Below, in pieces: positions 47,312 through 55,581 of a DNA stretch of 64,000 bases. The position numbers and the translations under genes were made by a program. The notes under the pieces were generated by a model, which did no database searches, was not told the DNA's origin, and saw only the letters and a program-made list of their open reading frames with translations. This stretch comes from Gemmatimonadota bacterium (lineage in GTDB: Bacteria > Gemmatimonadota > Gemmatimonadetes > Gemmatimonadales > GWC2-71-9): assembly GCA_016720805.1 (NCBI GenBank), contig JADKJZ010000002.1, positions 186,001 to 250,000 on the forward strand, given 5' to 3'. Each line of letters opens with the position of its first letter. Positions within the stretch are counted from its first letter, which is position 1.

Positions 47312-48973
47312 CTAGCGCGTTTGGCGGCGCGAAAGCGCGGCCGCGACCGCCAGCTGACGATCCGCCCCGGGCGGAAGGTCGAGGGCGAGGGCGGCGACCA
47401 GTGTGGCGGGAAGGTCATGCCCACCGGCGGTGAGGATACTCCGGGTCGCCCCGTCGCGAACGATCTGCCCATCGCGCAACCAGAGGGCCCGGTCGAGTGC
47501 CTCGTGGGCGAAGGAGGCGTCGTGCGTGATTGCCACCACCGCCCGCCCGCGCGCCACTCGCGCTCGGACGACGCCCGCGACTCGGCTGCGGGACGCCCCG
47601 TCCAGCGCGGCGGTCGGCTCGTCGAGCAGCAGGAGTTCCGGGTCGGTCGCCAACACCGCGGCCAGTGCCACCAGGCGACGCCGTGGCACGGGCAGGTCAT
47701 AGGGGTGTTCGTCGATCACGTCGTCGAGCCCGAGCTCGGCGAGCACCGCAGCGACGGCCTCGTGAACGCGTGCGCTGCTCCACCCCGCGAGCCGGGGTCC
47801 GACCGCGCACTCGGCCCGCACCGACGCCGAGAAGAGTTGTCGTTCCGGTTGCTGAAAGAGGAATCCCACAGCGGGGGCCAGCTCTTCCGGGTGGCGGCCG
47901 CGCGTCTCGAGGCCGCGCACCGTCACGGTGCCGGAGGTCGGGTGGTCGAGTGCCATCGCCAGCCGCAACAGCGTCGACTTGCCGGCGCCGTTCGCGCCGA
48001 ACACCCCGACCGCCTCGCCGGCGTGCACCGAGACCGAGACGCCGCGAAGCACCGCGGGGCCATCGCGATAGGCGAACTGCACATCGCGGCATTCGAGCAA
48101 TGGTGTGCCGGCCGCGAGCGGCGCCGCGATCATCTCGACGACCCCGGTCCGTGCCGCGAGGCCAACGGCACCCAGCAACGGCGCAGCGAGGATCGGGCGC
48201 GGGGCCGGCATCTGCGCCGCGGCCGCCAGGGCGGCTGCCTCGGTCGTCGCCGCACCGGTGGCGAGGATCGCATCGCCCGCGAGTAACGGCGCCGGCGCAC
48301 CGTCGAGTGCCACGGTGCCGTGTTGCAGCACCACCAAGCGATCGGCGATCTCGACGATCGTGTCGGCTTCGTCGCAGGCGATCACCACGGTGGCACCGCC
48401 CCGCGTCAGCCCGCGCAGCCACCGCTGCACGTGGGCACGGCTGGTCGCGTCGAGGGCGGAGAATGGCTCGTCGAGCAGCCAGAGCGTGGGTGACGTTGCA
48501 GCGAGCGCCGCGAGCAGCACGCGCTGCTGTTCGCCACCGGAGAGCGCACGAGGCGCCCGATCGGCGAGATGCCCGATGCCAAGCCGCTGCATCGCGTCGT
48601 CTGCGGCGGCGCGAATCTGCTCCACCGGCCAGCCGAGATTCATCGGCCCCACGGCGATCTCGTCGCGCACCGTTGCGGCGATCCCGCTCAACTGCAAGGC
48701 GGGAGTCGGACCGAGATACGCGATGCCGTGCGGGAGCGGGGCGAGCGTTGCGACGTCCCGACCGTCGAGCAACACCTCGCCGCGGCGTTCGCCACCGGTG
48801 AGACGCGGCGCGAGCCCGGCCATCGCCAGCAGGAGCGTGCTGGTGCCACTGCCGAGCGCGCCGGTGAGCCAGGTCACCGCGCCGGGCGCGACGTCGAGCG
48901 TCACGCCGTCGAGCGCCCAGTGTGATTGCGCCGGATAGCGAATGCGCAGTGCCCGCGTCGAGAGCGTGCTCAT
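47312..48973 (-). CDS. ecfA: ECF transporter ATPase, two ABC domains fused, asymmetric sites
   Basis: ATG 48973 overlaps the EcfT stop (ATGA) and gives 553 residues with two ABC domains. Domain 1 (1-230) has signature ALSGGEQQR (143-151) and Walker B LLDEP, but its Walker A is GALGSGTST (Lys to Thr at 44), its Q-loop lacks Gln and its switch His is Cys200 (IACDEA). Domain 2 (290-553) has Walker A GANGAGKST (326-334), FQQPERQLF Q-loop, LLDEP and His484 (AITHD), but the signature is degraded to LPVPRRR (427-433). The defects are complementary, leaving one complete composite site. It powers the adjacent EcfT/S components. Confidence 0.88.
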   Translation of the reverse strand: MSTLSTRALRIRYPAQSHWALDGVTLDVAPGAVTWLTGALGSGTSTLLLAMAGLAPRLTGGERRGEVLLDGRDVATLAPLPHGIAYLGPTPALQLSGIAATVRDEIAVGPMNLGWPVEQIRAAADDAMQRLGIGHLADRAPRALSGGEQQRVLLAALAATSPTLWLLDEPFSALDATSRAHVQRWLRGLTRGGATVVIACDEADTIVEIADRLVVLQHGTVALDGAPAPLLAGDAILATGAATTEAAALAAAAQMPAPRPILAAPLLGAVGLAARTGVVEMIAAPLAAGTPLLECRDVQFAYRDGPAVLRGVSVSVHAGEAVGVFGANGAGKSTLLRLAMALDHPTSGTVTVRGLETRGRHPEELAPAVGFLFQQPERQLFSASVRAECAVGPRLAGWSSARVHEAVAAVLAELGLDDVIDEHPYDLPVPRRRLVALAAVLATDPELLLLDEPTAALDGASRSRVAGVVRARVARGRAVVAITHDASFAHEALDRALWLRDGQIVRDGATRSILTAGGHDLPATLVAALALDLPPGADRQLAVAAALSRRQTR

Positions 48974-49707
48974 CGCATCACGCGCCACCAGAGCGTCACC
49001 AGCACCACCGCGAGTGCGCTCCAGCGGACCAGCCGATCGAGGGCCCCGTCAGCGGGTGGATCCAGCGCCGTGCGGCGTCCCGGCGCGGTGAGTCCGCGGG
49101 TCTCGAGCGCGAGCGCCTGCTCGTCGGCCTCGGTCAGCGACGCCAGCAACAACGGGAACACCAGGGCGGGGATGGCGCGCGCGCGCGTCGCGATCGATCC
49201 GCGCACCTTGAGGCCGCGCGTCCGTTGCGCTTCACGCAGCCGGGTCGCCTGTTCGCCGAAGCGACTCATGGCGTCGAGCGTGGCGACGACCAGGAACGCC
49301 ACGCTGAAGGGCCAGCGCCGTGCAATCGCCGCCTGCAGAAAGCGGTGCGGGTCGAAGGCGCGGGCAAAGGCGAGCGACGCGGTGACGATCGCGGCGAGTC
49401 GGCTCCCCTGCTCGACGGCCCATGCCATGCCGGTCGCGGAGAGGGTCCCGCCCCACGGGGCGGCAATCCGCGGCCCCTCGCCCAGCACGCCATGCATCAG
49501 GAAGAGGAGGACCCAAAGCGGCGCGGCAAGCAGCATTCCGTGCCGCACGGCGCGCCCGACGCCGGTCAGGAGCGCGACGAGGCAGACGGCGGCGTAGAGC
49601 AGCGGCGGGCCATTTGGTGCCGGAACCAGCACCGCCAGCAGCACCATCGCCAGCGACACACTCCCGGCGGTGAAGGGGTGCGCCCGCGCGGCGAGGCCTC
49701 CGCTCAT
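48970..49707 (-). CDS. ecfT: ECF transporter T component (EcfT/CbiQ family)
   Basis: The 245-residue protein has about five membrane helices and the cytoplasmic coupling region with SRFGEQATRLREAQRTRGLK and LTEADEQALALETRGLTAPG, where Ala-Arg-Gly motifs are the EcfT coupling helices. It overlaps S and A genes by 4 bp each. It links the substrate-binding S protein to the ATPase in the inner membrane. Confidence 0.88.
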   Translation of the reverse strand: MSGGLAARAHPFTAGSVSLAMVLLAVLVPAPNGPPLLYAAVCLVALLTGVGRAVRHGMLLAAPLWVLLFLMHGVLGEGPRIAAPWGGTLSATGMAWAVEQGSRLAAIVTASLAFARAFDPHRFLQAAIARRWPFSVAFLVVATLDAMSRFGEQATRLREAQRTRGLKVRGSIATRARAIPALVFPLLLASLTEADEQALALETRGLTAPGRRTALDPPADGALDRLVRWSALAVVLVTLWWRVMR

Positions 49708-50273
49708 CGGCCGACCGCCTTGGCGCCGAGCGGGAAGCGGCCGAGAATCCGCCGCGGCAGGGCGCGCAACAGGGCGCCGACGACGAGGAAGGCGGCCGTC
49801 TTGTCGAGGACATCCGTCGAAAGGGAGGCGGCGGTGACCGCCACCGAGAGCGGCGCCCCCAGCGAGCGGAGCAGGGTGCTGACCGCCGTCACCCCGCCGG
49901 CCGTGACACCTCGAAACAGCAGGTAGGAGATCACCGAGGAGGCCGCGCCGCAGGCCAGTCCGGTCCCGACACCCCAGAGGCCCGTCCGCCACGACCCTCG
50001 GAAACCGCCGCTCCGCGCCGCCGCCACGGCCAGCACGGCGACCAGCCACTGGAGCGGGGTGAACGCCATCCACTGGTACCCGGAGAGCATCCCCGAGAGC
50101 AGTTGGGAAATCGTTCCCACCAGTAGTCCGCCGGGGAGGCCAGCCAGGACCGCGACCAGCATCGTCCCGAGGGTATCGAGGTAGACCGGGAGCGAGAGCT
50201 CGTTCACGATCCGCCCGATGACCAGGTTGATGGCGACGGCGGCGGGGATCAGGGCGAAGAGGCGTGGTGACAC
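49704..50273 (-). CDS. ECF transporter S component, substrate unknown
   Basis: GTG 50273 starts a 189-residue protein with six hydrophobic helices: ALIPAAVAINLVIGRIVNEL, LPVYLDTLGTMLVAVLAG, LPGGLLVGTISQLLSG and the rest. The LDTxGT and the A-x-x-x-N-like first helix are ECF S-component features. It leads the S-T-A operon. No vitamin biosynthesis gene or riboswitch is adjacent, so a substrate cannot be named. Confidence 0.75.
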   Translation of the reverse strand: MSPRLFALIPAAVAINLVIGRIVNELSLPVYLDTLGTMLVAVLAGLPGGLLVGTISQLLSGMLSGYQWMAFTPLQWLVAVLAVAAARSGGFRGSWRTGLWGVGTGLACGAASSVISYLLFRGVTAGGVTAVSTLLRSLGAPLSVAVTAASLSTDVLDKTAAFLVVGALLRALPRRILGRFPLGAKAVGR

Positions 50274-50341
50274 GGCACCCGGCGTGGTCTGGGGGGAGTG
50301 GAGCCACTAGAATCTAGGGGTACCCTAACCTGGAACGCCCA

Positions 50342-50728
50342 ATGCGCATCCTGACCGCGCTTCTTGTCCTTGTGCTTGCTGCCTCCCCGCTGGTCGCCCA
50401 GCAGACGGTCGACCCGAAGAAGCCCGCCCCGGCGCCCGCCATGCCGACCACCGGCTACGGCGCCTGGTTCGGCTCGATCCCCGACATGGACAACTCCACG
50501 ACCGGGATCTTCCTGAACGGCGTCACCGCCGGATCGCCCGCCGAAAAGGCCGGGCTCAAGGCCGGGGACACGCTGCTCAAGATGGCCGGCAAGCCGACCA
50601 TCGACCTGCAGTCGATGACCGAGGTCCTCCGCGCCCACAAGCCGGGCGACACCATCACCGTCGTCTTCCAGCGCGAAGGCGCCGAGAAGTCGGTGGCGGT
50701 GATTCTCGGCGTGCGGCCCGGTTCGTGA
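50342..50728 (+). CDS. secreted PDZ domain protein
   Basis: The 128-residue protein has a signal peptide (MRILTALLVLVLAASPLVAQ) and one PDZ domain: YGAWFGSIPDMDNSTTGIFL, NGVTAGSPAEKAGLKAGDTL and LLKMAGKPTIDLQSMTEVLR. No protease domain is attached, so it may be a peptide-binding module. It is the first gene of a coupled run and overlaps the GAF gene by 4 bp. Confidence 0.88.
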   Translation: MRILTALLVLVLAASPLVAQQTVDPKKPAPAPAMPTTGYGAWFGSIPDMDNSTTGIFLNGVTAGSPAEKAGLKAGDTLLKMAGKPTIDLQSMTEVLRAHKPGDTITVVFQREGAEKSVAVILGVRPGS

Positions 50729-51186
50729 GTCAGCCGGTGCTCGATGCCGATCGCGTCGTCACGCGACTGCGCTCGGCGTTCAACCACGCGGCCCCGCGGC
50801 AGGAGATGCTGACCCTCGCCGCGGAGCTGATCCAGGGGGCGGGCGCGCCGTACACCTCGGTGTACCTCTACATGCTGCACGGCAACGAGCTGGTGCTCGA
50901 GGCCTACAGTGGGCGCGACACCGAGCACGACCGCATCCCGGTCGGCAAGGGCGTCTGCGGCACCGCCGTTGCCACGGGGCAGGACCAGAATGTCGGCGAC
51001 GTGCAGGGCCGCGAGAACTACATCGCCTGCAATCTCTTCACGCGCTCGGAACTGGTCGTGTTGATCCGCCGCGGTACCCAGATCCTCGGCCAGATCGACG
51101 TCGACTCCGATGTCCTCGATCCATTCACCCCCGAGGAGGAGCGCGCCGTGCGGCAGGTGGCGGAGGCGCTCGCCGTCCTGCTGTGA
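50725..51186 (+). CDS. GAF domain protein, free methionine-R-sulfoxide reductase-like
   Basis: GTG 50725 overlaps the PDZ stop. The 153-residue GAF protein has IPVGKGVCGTAVATGQDQ and the ENYIACNLFTRSELVVLIRR segment, with two of the cysteines used by fRMsr enzymes. Such enzymes reduce free Met-R-sulfoxide. The region between them is diverged, so a ligand-binding GAF without reductase activity is also possible. It overlaps the hydrolase start. Confidence 0.75.
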   Translation: MSQPVLDADRVVTRLRSAFNHAAPRQEMLTLAAELIQGAGAPYTSVYLYMLHGNELVLEAYSGRDTEHDRIPVGKGVCGTAVATGQDQNVGDVQGRENYIACNLFTRSELVVLIRRGTQILGQIDVDSDVLDPFTPEEERAVRQVAEALAVLL

Positions 51187-52022
51187 CGGAACGCACCATC
51201 ACGCGCCACGTGCGCGGCGTCTCGCTCTTCGAGCGGCGCATCGGCGAAGGACCCGAGGTCGTCGTGCTGCACGGCGGCCCCGGTGCGCATCACGACTATC
51301 TCCTCCCCGGCATGGATGCCCTCGCAACCCACCGCACGCTGGTCTACTACGACCAGCGCGGCGGTGGCCGCTCGCCGGTGGCGCGCGATGTTGCCGTCGG
51401 GTGGCGCGAGCAGGTCGCCGATCTCGAGGCACTGCGCGATGTCTGGGGGCTCGAGCAGCTGGATCTCCTCGGCTACTCGTGGGGCGCGCTGTTGGCCATG
51501 CTCTACGCGGTGACGCATCCAACGCGCGTCGCCTCGCTCGCGCTGGTGTCACCGGCGCCGGCCGCCAAGCAGGAGCGCGCTGTCTACGAGGCGGCACTCG
51601 CCGCCCGCAATGCCACGCCCGCGCTCCTCGCCGAGCGCAAGGCGCTGCAGGAGAGCGGGCTCCGCGCGCACGACATTCCGGCCTACAATCAACGCCTCTT
51701 TGAACTCGCCGTCGCCGGCTATTTCCACGATCCGTCGCGCGTCGGCGAGTTGACGCCGTTCCGCCTCACGGGTCGGACGCAGCAGGAAGTCTGGAACTCC
51801 CTCGGCGAAGACTTCGACCTCCGCCCCGCGCTCCGCGAGCTCGACGTGAAGGCGATCGTCGTGCACGGTGACGACGATCCCATCCCGCTCGCGACCGCCG
51901 AGGCGACCGCGGCCGCCCTGCGCGCGCCCTGCATCGTGCTGCACGACTGCGGGCACGTGCCGTATGTCGAGGCACCCGCGGAGTTCCTCGCCGCGCTCGA
52001 CCCGTTCCTGCCGCGCGCATGA
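51183..52022 (+). CDS. alpha/beta hydrolase, proline iminopeptidase-like
   Basis: GTG 51183 gives 279 residues. VVVLHGGPGAHHDYLLPGMD is the oxyanion region of S33 peptidases, YYDQRGGGRSPVARDVAVGW is the typical proline iminopeptidase loop, LLGYSWGALLAMLYAV holds the nucleophile, and VHGDDDPIPL and CGHVPYVEAP hold the Asp and His. It should hydrolyse N-terminal Pro or related amides. Coupled on both sides. Confidence 0.9.
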   Translation: MTERTITRHVRGVSLFERRIGEGPEVVVLHGGPGAHHDYLLPGMDALATHRTLVYYDQRGGGRSPVARDVAVGWREQVADLEALRDVWGLEQLDLLGYSWGALLAMLYAVTHPTRVASLALVSPAPAAKQERAVYEAALAARNATPALLAERKALQESGLRAHDIPAYNQRLFELAVAGYFHDPSRVGELTPFRLTGRTQQEVWNSLGEDFDLRPALRELDVKAIVVHGDDDPIPLATAEATAAALRAPCIVLHDCGHVPYVEAPAEFLAALDPFLPRA

Positions 52023-52654
52023 GCGACCGTCCGCATCCGTTCACCCTCGTCTTCGGCGGGCTCGCGGCGGAGCACTTTCCCGCGGTGCGCGACGCCGTGG
52101 GCGATGCGCCGGATCTTGACCACTTCCTGCTGGCCGAGGCGGTGGTGGACCTGTTGCACGGGATGCGGCCGGACGAGGGCGTCGGCGAGGCGATGGATGA
52201 CTTCGTCGCCTTCACGCACGCGGCCTACTGCTACTGGGCGGCCGGATGCGTGACGCGGCACGTCGACCAGGCCACGACGGAGCGCCTCTGCGCGCCGACG
52301 ATGGCGATCGGCACGCCGCCGCAGACCACGCAGTACATTCAGATCGCCCCGCGGCTGGTCTGGGCCCAGTTGTCCGATGGCGAGCCGCACGAGCCGCTCG
52401 ACGGCTGGTTTGTGCTCCCCGATGGCGACGGGCTCCGGATGGTGGCGTGCTTCGGCGTGCATCCCGAACGTCCCGGGCTGGCGGTGGTCGTGGTGCAAGG
52501 TGATGCCCCTGGGCCGATGGCCCGCGAGGATGGCGTCGCGCTGTTTGCGCCGACGATGCCCGGCGGCGATACCGCAGGATTGCATTCGGTCGCGGCCCCT
52601 GAGGAGTTGATGCTGCTCGGGTGGCGCGCGGCCCGGATCGGAGAGGAGCGCTGA
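52019..52654 (+). CDS. hypothetical protein
   Basis: ATG 52019 overlaps the hydrolase stop. The 211-residue protein has an N-terminal helical part (FGGLAAEHFPAVRDAVGDAP) and a beta-rich C-terminal part (TTQYIQIAPRLVWAQLSDGE, PLDGWFVLPDGDGLRMVACF). I recognise no family, and no metal or nucleotide motif is evident. It is 1 bp before the PolX gene in the same operon. Confidence 0.65.
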   Translation: MSDRPHPFTLVFGGLAAEHFPAVRDAVGDAPDLDHFLLAEAVVDLLHGMRPDEGVGEAMDDFVAFTHAAYCYWAAGCVTRHVDQATTERLCAPTMAIGTPPQTTQYIQIAPRLVWAQLSDGEPHEPLDGWFVLPDGDGLRMVACFGVHPERPGLAVVVVQGDAPGPMAREDGVALFAPTMPGGDTAGLHSVAAPEELMLLGWRAARIGEER

Positions 52655-52655
52655 G

Positions 52656-54374
52656 ATGGCGGTGATGGATCGGACGGCAGTCGCGCGCGCGCTCGACCAG
52701 ATCGCGGACTACCTCGAACTGAAGGGCGAGAACACCTTCCGCGTGCGCGCCTTCACCGCCGCCGCCAAGACGGTGGAGGGCTTCGCCGCACCACTCGAAG
52801 ACGCCATCGCCGACGGCTCGCTTGCCGACGCGAAGGGCATCGGCCCTGCCATCCTGCAGACCATTACCGAACTGGTGCAGACCGGGCGTGCCGAGCTGCT
52901 CGAGGAGTTGCGGCGCGAGGTTCCGCCCGGGCTGGTCGAGATGCTGCAGCTCTCTGGCCTCGGCGTTTCCAAGGTGCGCGCCATCCACCAGACGCTGGGC
53001 ATCAACACGCTGGCCGAGTTGGAAATTGCCGCGGGCGATGGTCGCCTCGCGGCGCTGCCACGGTTCGGCGAACGGACCGCGCAGAATGTCGCCAAGGGGA
53101 TCGCCTTCCTGCGGCAGGCAAGTCAGTCGCGGCTGATCCACCATGCACACGACGAGGCCGAAGGGCTCGCCGAGGCGCTGAGCCGCGTGCCGCACGTCGT
53201 GGCGGTGCACATCGCCGGCGAAGTCCGCCGCCGGATGGAAACGGTGCGCGAGCTCGTCGTGGTGCTGGTCGCCGACGTCCCGCCGGAGGAGATCTTCCGT
53301 GCGTTGAGCGCCCTGCCGGGTGCCCGCGAAATCGCCGGGCAGGACGAGCGTCGTGCCACGCTGCGGCTCGCGGCCGGCACCGCGGTGCAGGTCATCGTGA
53401 CCCCGCCGCAGAATCTCGGCGCCGTCCTCGTGCAGGCCACCGGCAGCGCGGAACACCTCGCCGCCCTCGCGGCCCATGCAACGTCGCGCGGCTTCACGCT
53501 CGCCGGCACCGCGCTCTGGCAGGGCAGTCGCTTCGTCCCGACGCCGAGCGAGGAGTCGCTCTATCACGCGCTCGGCCTGCCCTGGATTCCGCCCGAACTC
53601 CGCGAGGCCGGCACCGAGCTGACGGCACCGGTGCCCCGGCTGCTTGAGCGCAGCGACCTCCGCGGCTTCCTGCACTGCCACACCGTCTACTCCGATGGCA
53701 GCAACACGGTGGCGGAGATCGCGGCGGCCTGCCTGGCTGAGGGCTACGCCTACTGCGGCATCACCGACCACTCGCGCGCCGCGGCGTACGCCGGCGGGAT
53801 GCAGCCGGATGACCTGCGTCGGCAGTGGGACGAGATCGATGCGGTCAACGCGGCGATGCCGGGGATCCGTGTCCTCAAGGGGATCGAGAGCGACATCCTC
53901 GCCGATGGGGCGCTCGACTATCCCGACGACATCCTCGCCGGCTTCGACTTCATCATCGGCTCGGTGCACTCCCGCTTCACGCTCACGCGCGAGGAGATGA
54001 CCGAGCGGATCTGTCGCGCCCTGACCTCGCCGTATCTCGCGATCCTCGGCCACCCCACGGGGCGGCTGCTGCTCGCGCGCGAGGCGTACCCGATCGACCT
54101 TGATCGCATCTTCGAGGTGGCCGCGGCCAATCAGGTGGCGATCGAGATCAACGCCGATCCGCACCGGCTCGATCTCGACTGGCGCGTGCTGCGCGCGGCG
54201 CGTGCCGCCGGCGTGATGATCACCATCGGGAGCGATGCGCACACGGTGGCGGGACTCGCCAACGTGCGCTGGGGCGTCGGTGTGGCACGGAAGGGCGGCC
54301 TCGGCCGGGACGACATCCTCAACTGTCGCGACGCCGACGGCTTCCTCCGCTTCGCGCGCGCTCGTCGCCCCTGA
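52656..54374 (+). CDS. PolX-type protein with PHP domain; polymerase active site degenerate
   Basis: The 572-residue protein has N-terminal HhH and fingers domains (ADAKGIGPAILQTITELV, LPRFGERTAQNVAKGIAFL), a palm-like region and a C-terminal PHP domain from about 335. The PHP metal site is intact: HCHTVYSDGSN, CGITDHSRA, GIESDIL, IGSVHSRF, LGHPTGR and IGSDAH. In the palm the usual GS.RR.R.T.GDIDLL is GEVRRRMETVRELVVVL (188-204) and VDLRVVPP is VQVIVTPP (244-251), so all three catalytic aspartates are gone. It is probably a PHP 3'-5' exonuclease without polymerase activity. The Nth gene follows with a 1-bp overlap, suggesting repair. Confidence 0.88.
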   Translation: MAVMDRTAVARALDQIADYLELKGENTFRVRAFTAAAKTVEGFAAPLEDAIADGSLADAKGIGPAILQTITELVQTGRAELLEELRREVPPGLVEMLQLSGLGVSKVRAIHQTLGINTLAELEIAAGDGRLAALPRFGERTAQNVAKGIAFLRQASQSRLIHHAHDEAEGLAEALSRVPHVVAVHIAGEVRRRMETVRELVVVLVADVPPEEIFRALSALPGAREIAGQDERRATLRLAAGTAVQVIVTPPQNLGAVLVQATGSAEHLAALAAHATSRGFTLAGTALWQGSRFVPTPSEESLYHALGLPWIPPELREAGTELTAPVPRLLERSDLRGFLHCHTVYSDGSNTVAEIAAACLAEGYAYCGITDHSRAAAYAGGMQPDDLRRQWDEIDAVNAAMPGIRVLKGIESDILADGALDYPDDILAGFDFIIGSVHSRFTLTREEMTERICRALTSPYLAILGHPTGRLLLAREAYPIDLDRIFEVAAANQVAIEINADPHRLDLDWRVLRAARAAGVMITIGSDAHTVAGLANVRWGVGVARKGGLGRDDILNCRDADGFLRFARARRP

Positions 54375-55030
54375 TGGCGCGGGAGACCAGGGCCGCCAAG
54401 GCGAGCCGCGTACTGGAACTGCTCGCGCGGCTCAAGGCCGAGTATCCCGACGCGCACTGCGAACTCGACTACCGCAACGCCTTCGAGCTGCTCGCCGCCA
54501 CGATCCTCTCGGCGCAGTGCACCGACGTGCGGGTCAACCTGGTCACGCCGGCGCTCTTTGCCCGCTACCCCGATGCGCACGCGCTCGCCGCCGCGAAGCA
54601 GGAAGACGTCGAGGAGCTGATCCGCTCCACCGGCTTCTTCCGCAACAAGGCGAAGTCGCTCATCGGGATGGCCCAGGGATTGGTGGCCGAGTTCGACGGC
54701 GAGGTGCCCCGGACCATGGCCGAGCTGCGGCCGCTCCCCGGTGTCGGCCGGAAGACGGCGAACGTCGTCCTCGGCAACGCCTTCGGCCTCAGCGAGGGGA
54801 TCACGGTGGACACCCATGTCCTCCGTCTCTGCCGCCTGCTGGGCCTCTCCCGGGCCACCGATGCGGTCAAGTTGGAACAGGAGCTGATGCCGCTCATCCC
54901 TCGGGACGACTGGGCGCTGGTCTCGCACCTGCTGATCTGGCACGGGCGGCGGGTGTGCATTGCGAATCGACCCAAGTGTGGGGAGTGCGTGCTGAATGAC
55001 CTGTGTCCGAGCCGGCAGGATGATGGATGA
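54374..55030 (+). CDS. nth: endonuclease III
   Basis: The 218-residue glycosylase/AP-lyase has LLAATILSAQCTDVRVN, the helix-hairpin-helix LPGVGRKTANVVLGNAFG with catalytic Lys, VDTHVLRL with catalytic Asp, and the C-terminal iron-sulfur motif CIANRPKCGECVLNDLC. All active-site features are present. It removes oxidised pyrimidines in base-excision repair. The stop TGA lies within the heptamer repeat; the last residues QDDG are repeat-encoded. Confidence 0.96.
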   Translation: MARETRAAKASRVLELLARLKAEYPDAHCELDYRNAFELLAATILSAQCTDVRVNLVTPALFARYPDAHALAAAKQEDVEELIRSTGFFRNKAKSLIGMAQGLVAEFDGEVPRTMAELRPLPGVGRKTANVVLGNAFGLSEGITVDTHVLRLCRLLGLSRATDAVKLEQELMPLIPRDDWALVSHLLIWHGRRVCIANRPKCGECVLNDLCPSRQDDG

Positions 55031-55094
55031 TGGATGATGGATCATGGATGATTGATCGGCATATTCATCATCTATCATCCATCATCCATCATCC
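55018..55094. repeat. heptamer-arm inverted repeat (GGATGAT/ATCATCC)
   Basis: The left arm GGATGATGGATGATGGATCA.. (55018-55055) and right arm CATCATCTATCATCC.. (55064-55094) are complementary. It overlaps the nth stop and precedes the cyclophilin gene. Confidence 0.85.
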
Positions 55095-55129
55095 TATATT
55101 TGACGCTTCACCTTTTGAGGATCTCCACG

Positions 55130-55579
55130 ATGTCCAAGACTGCCACTCTCGTCACCGCCCGCGGCACCATCACGGCCGAGCTCTATCCAGAGGCCGCGCC
55201 GGGGACGGTCGAGAATTTCGAGAAGCTTGCCAACAGCGAGTTCTATGATGGCGTGCGGTTCCACCGCGTCATCAACAACTTCGTGATTCAGGGTGGCGAT
55301 CCGCTCTCGAAGGATCCGAACAACCCGCGCGTCGGCACCGGTGGCCCGGGCTGGACCATCAAGTGCGAGACCAAGGGCAACCCGCACAAGCACGCGGCCG
55401 GCTCGCTCTCGATGGCGCATGCCGGCAAGGATACGGGTGGCTCGCAGTTCTTCATCGCGCACTCGCCGCAGCCGCACCTCGATGGCATCCACACCGTCTT
55501 CGGGCAGGTGACCGAGGGGATGGACGTGGTCAATGCGATCAAGCAGGGCGATGTCATCACCTCGATCCGGGTGAGCTGA
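55130..55579 (+). CDS. cyclophilin-type peptidyl-prolyl isomerase
   Basis: ATG 55130 is preceded by GAGG about 11 bases upstream and gives 149 residues. The core motifs are GTVENFEKLANSEFYDGVRF, HRVINNFVIQGGDPL, AAGSLSMAHAGKDTGGSQFF and LDGIHTVFGQVTEGMDVVN. It is a cytosolic bacterial cyclophilin (PpiB-like) that isomerises Xaa-Pro bonds. No signal peptide is seen. Confidence 0.95.
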   Translation: MSKTATLVTARGTITAELYPEAAPGTVENFEKLANSEFYDGVRFHRVINNFVIQGGDPLSKDPNNPRVGTGGPGWTIKCETKGNPHKHAAGSLSMAHAGKDTGGSQFFIAHSPQPHLDGIHTVFGQVTEGMDVVNAIKQGDVITSIRVS

Positions 55580-55581
55580 CC

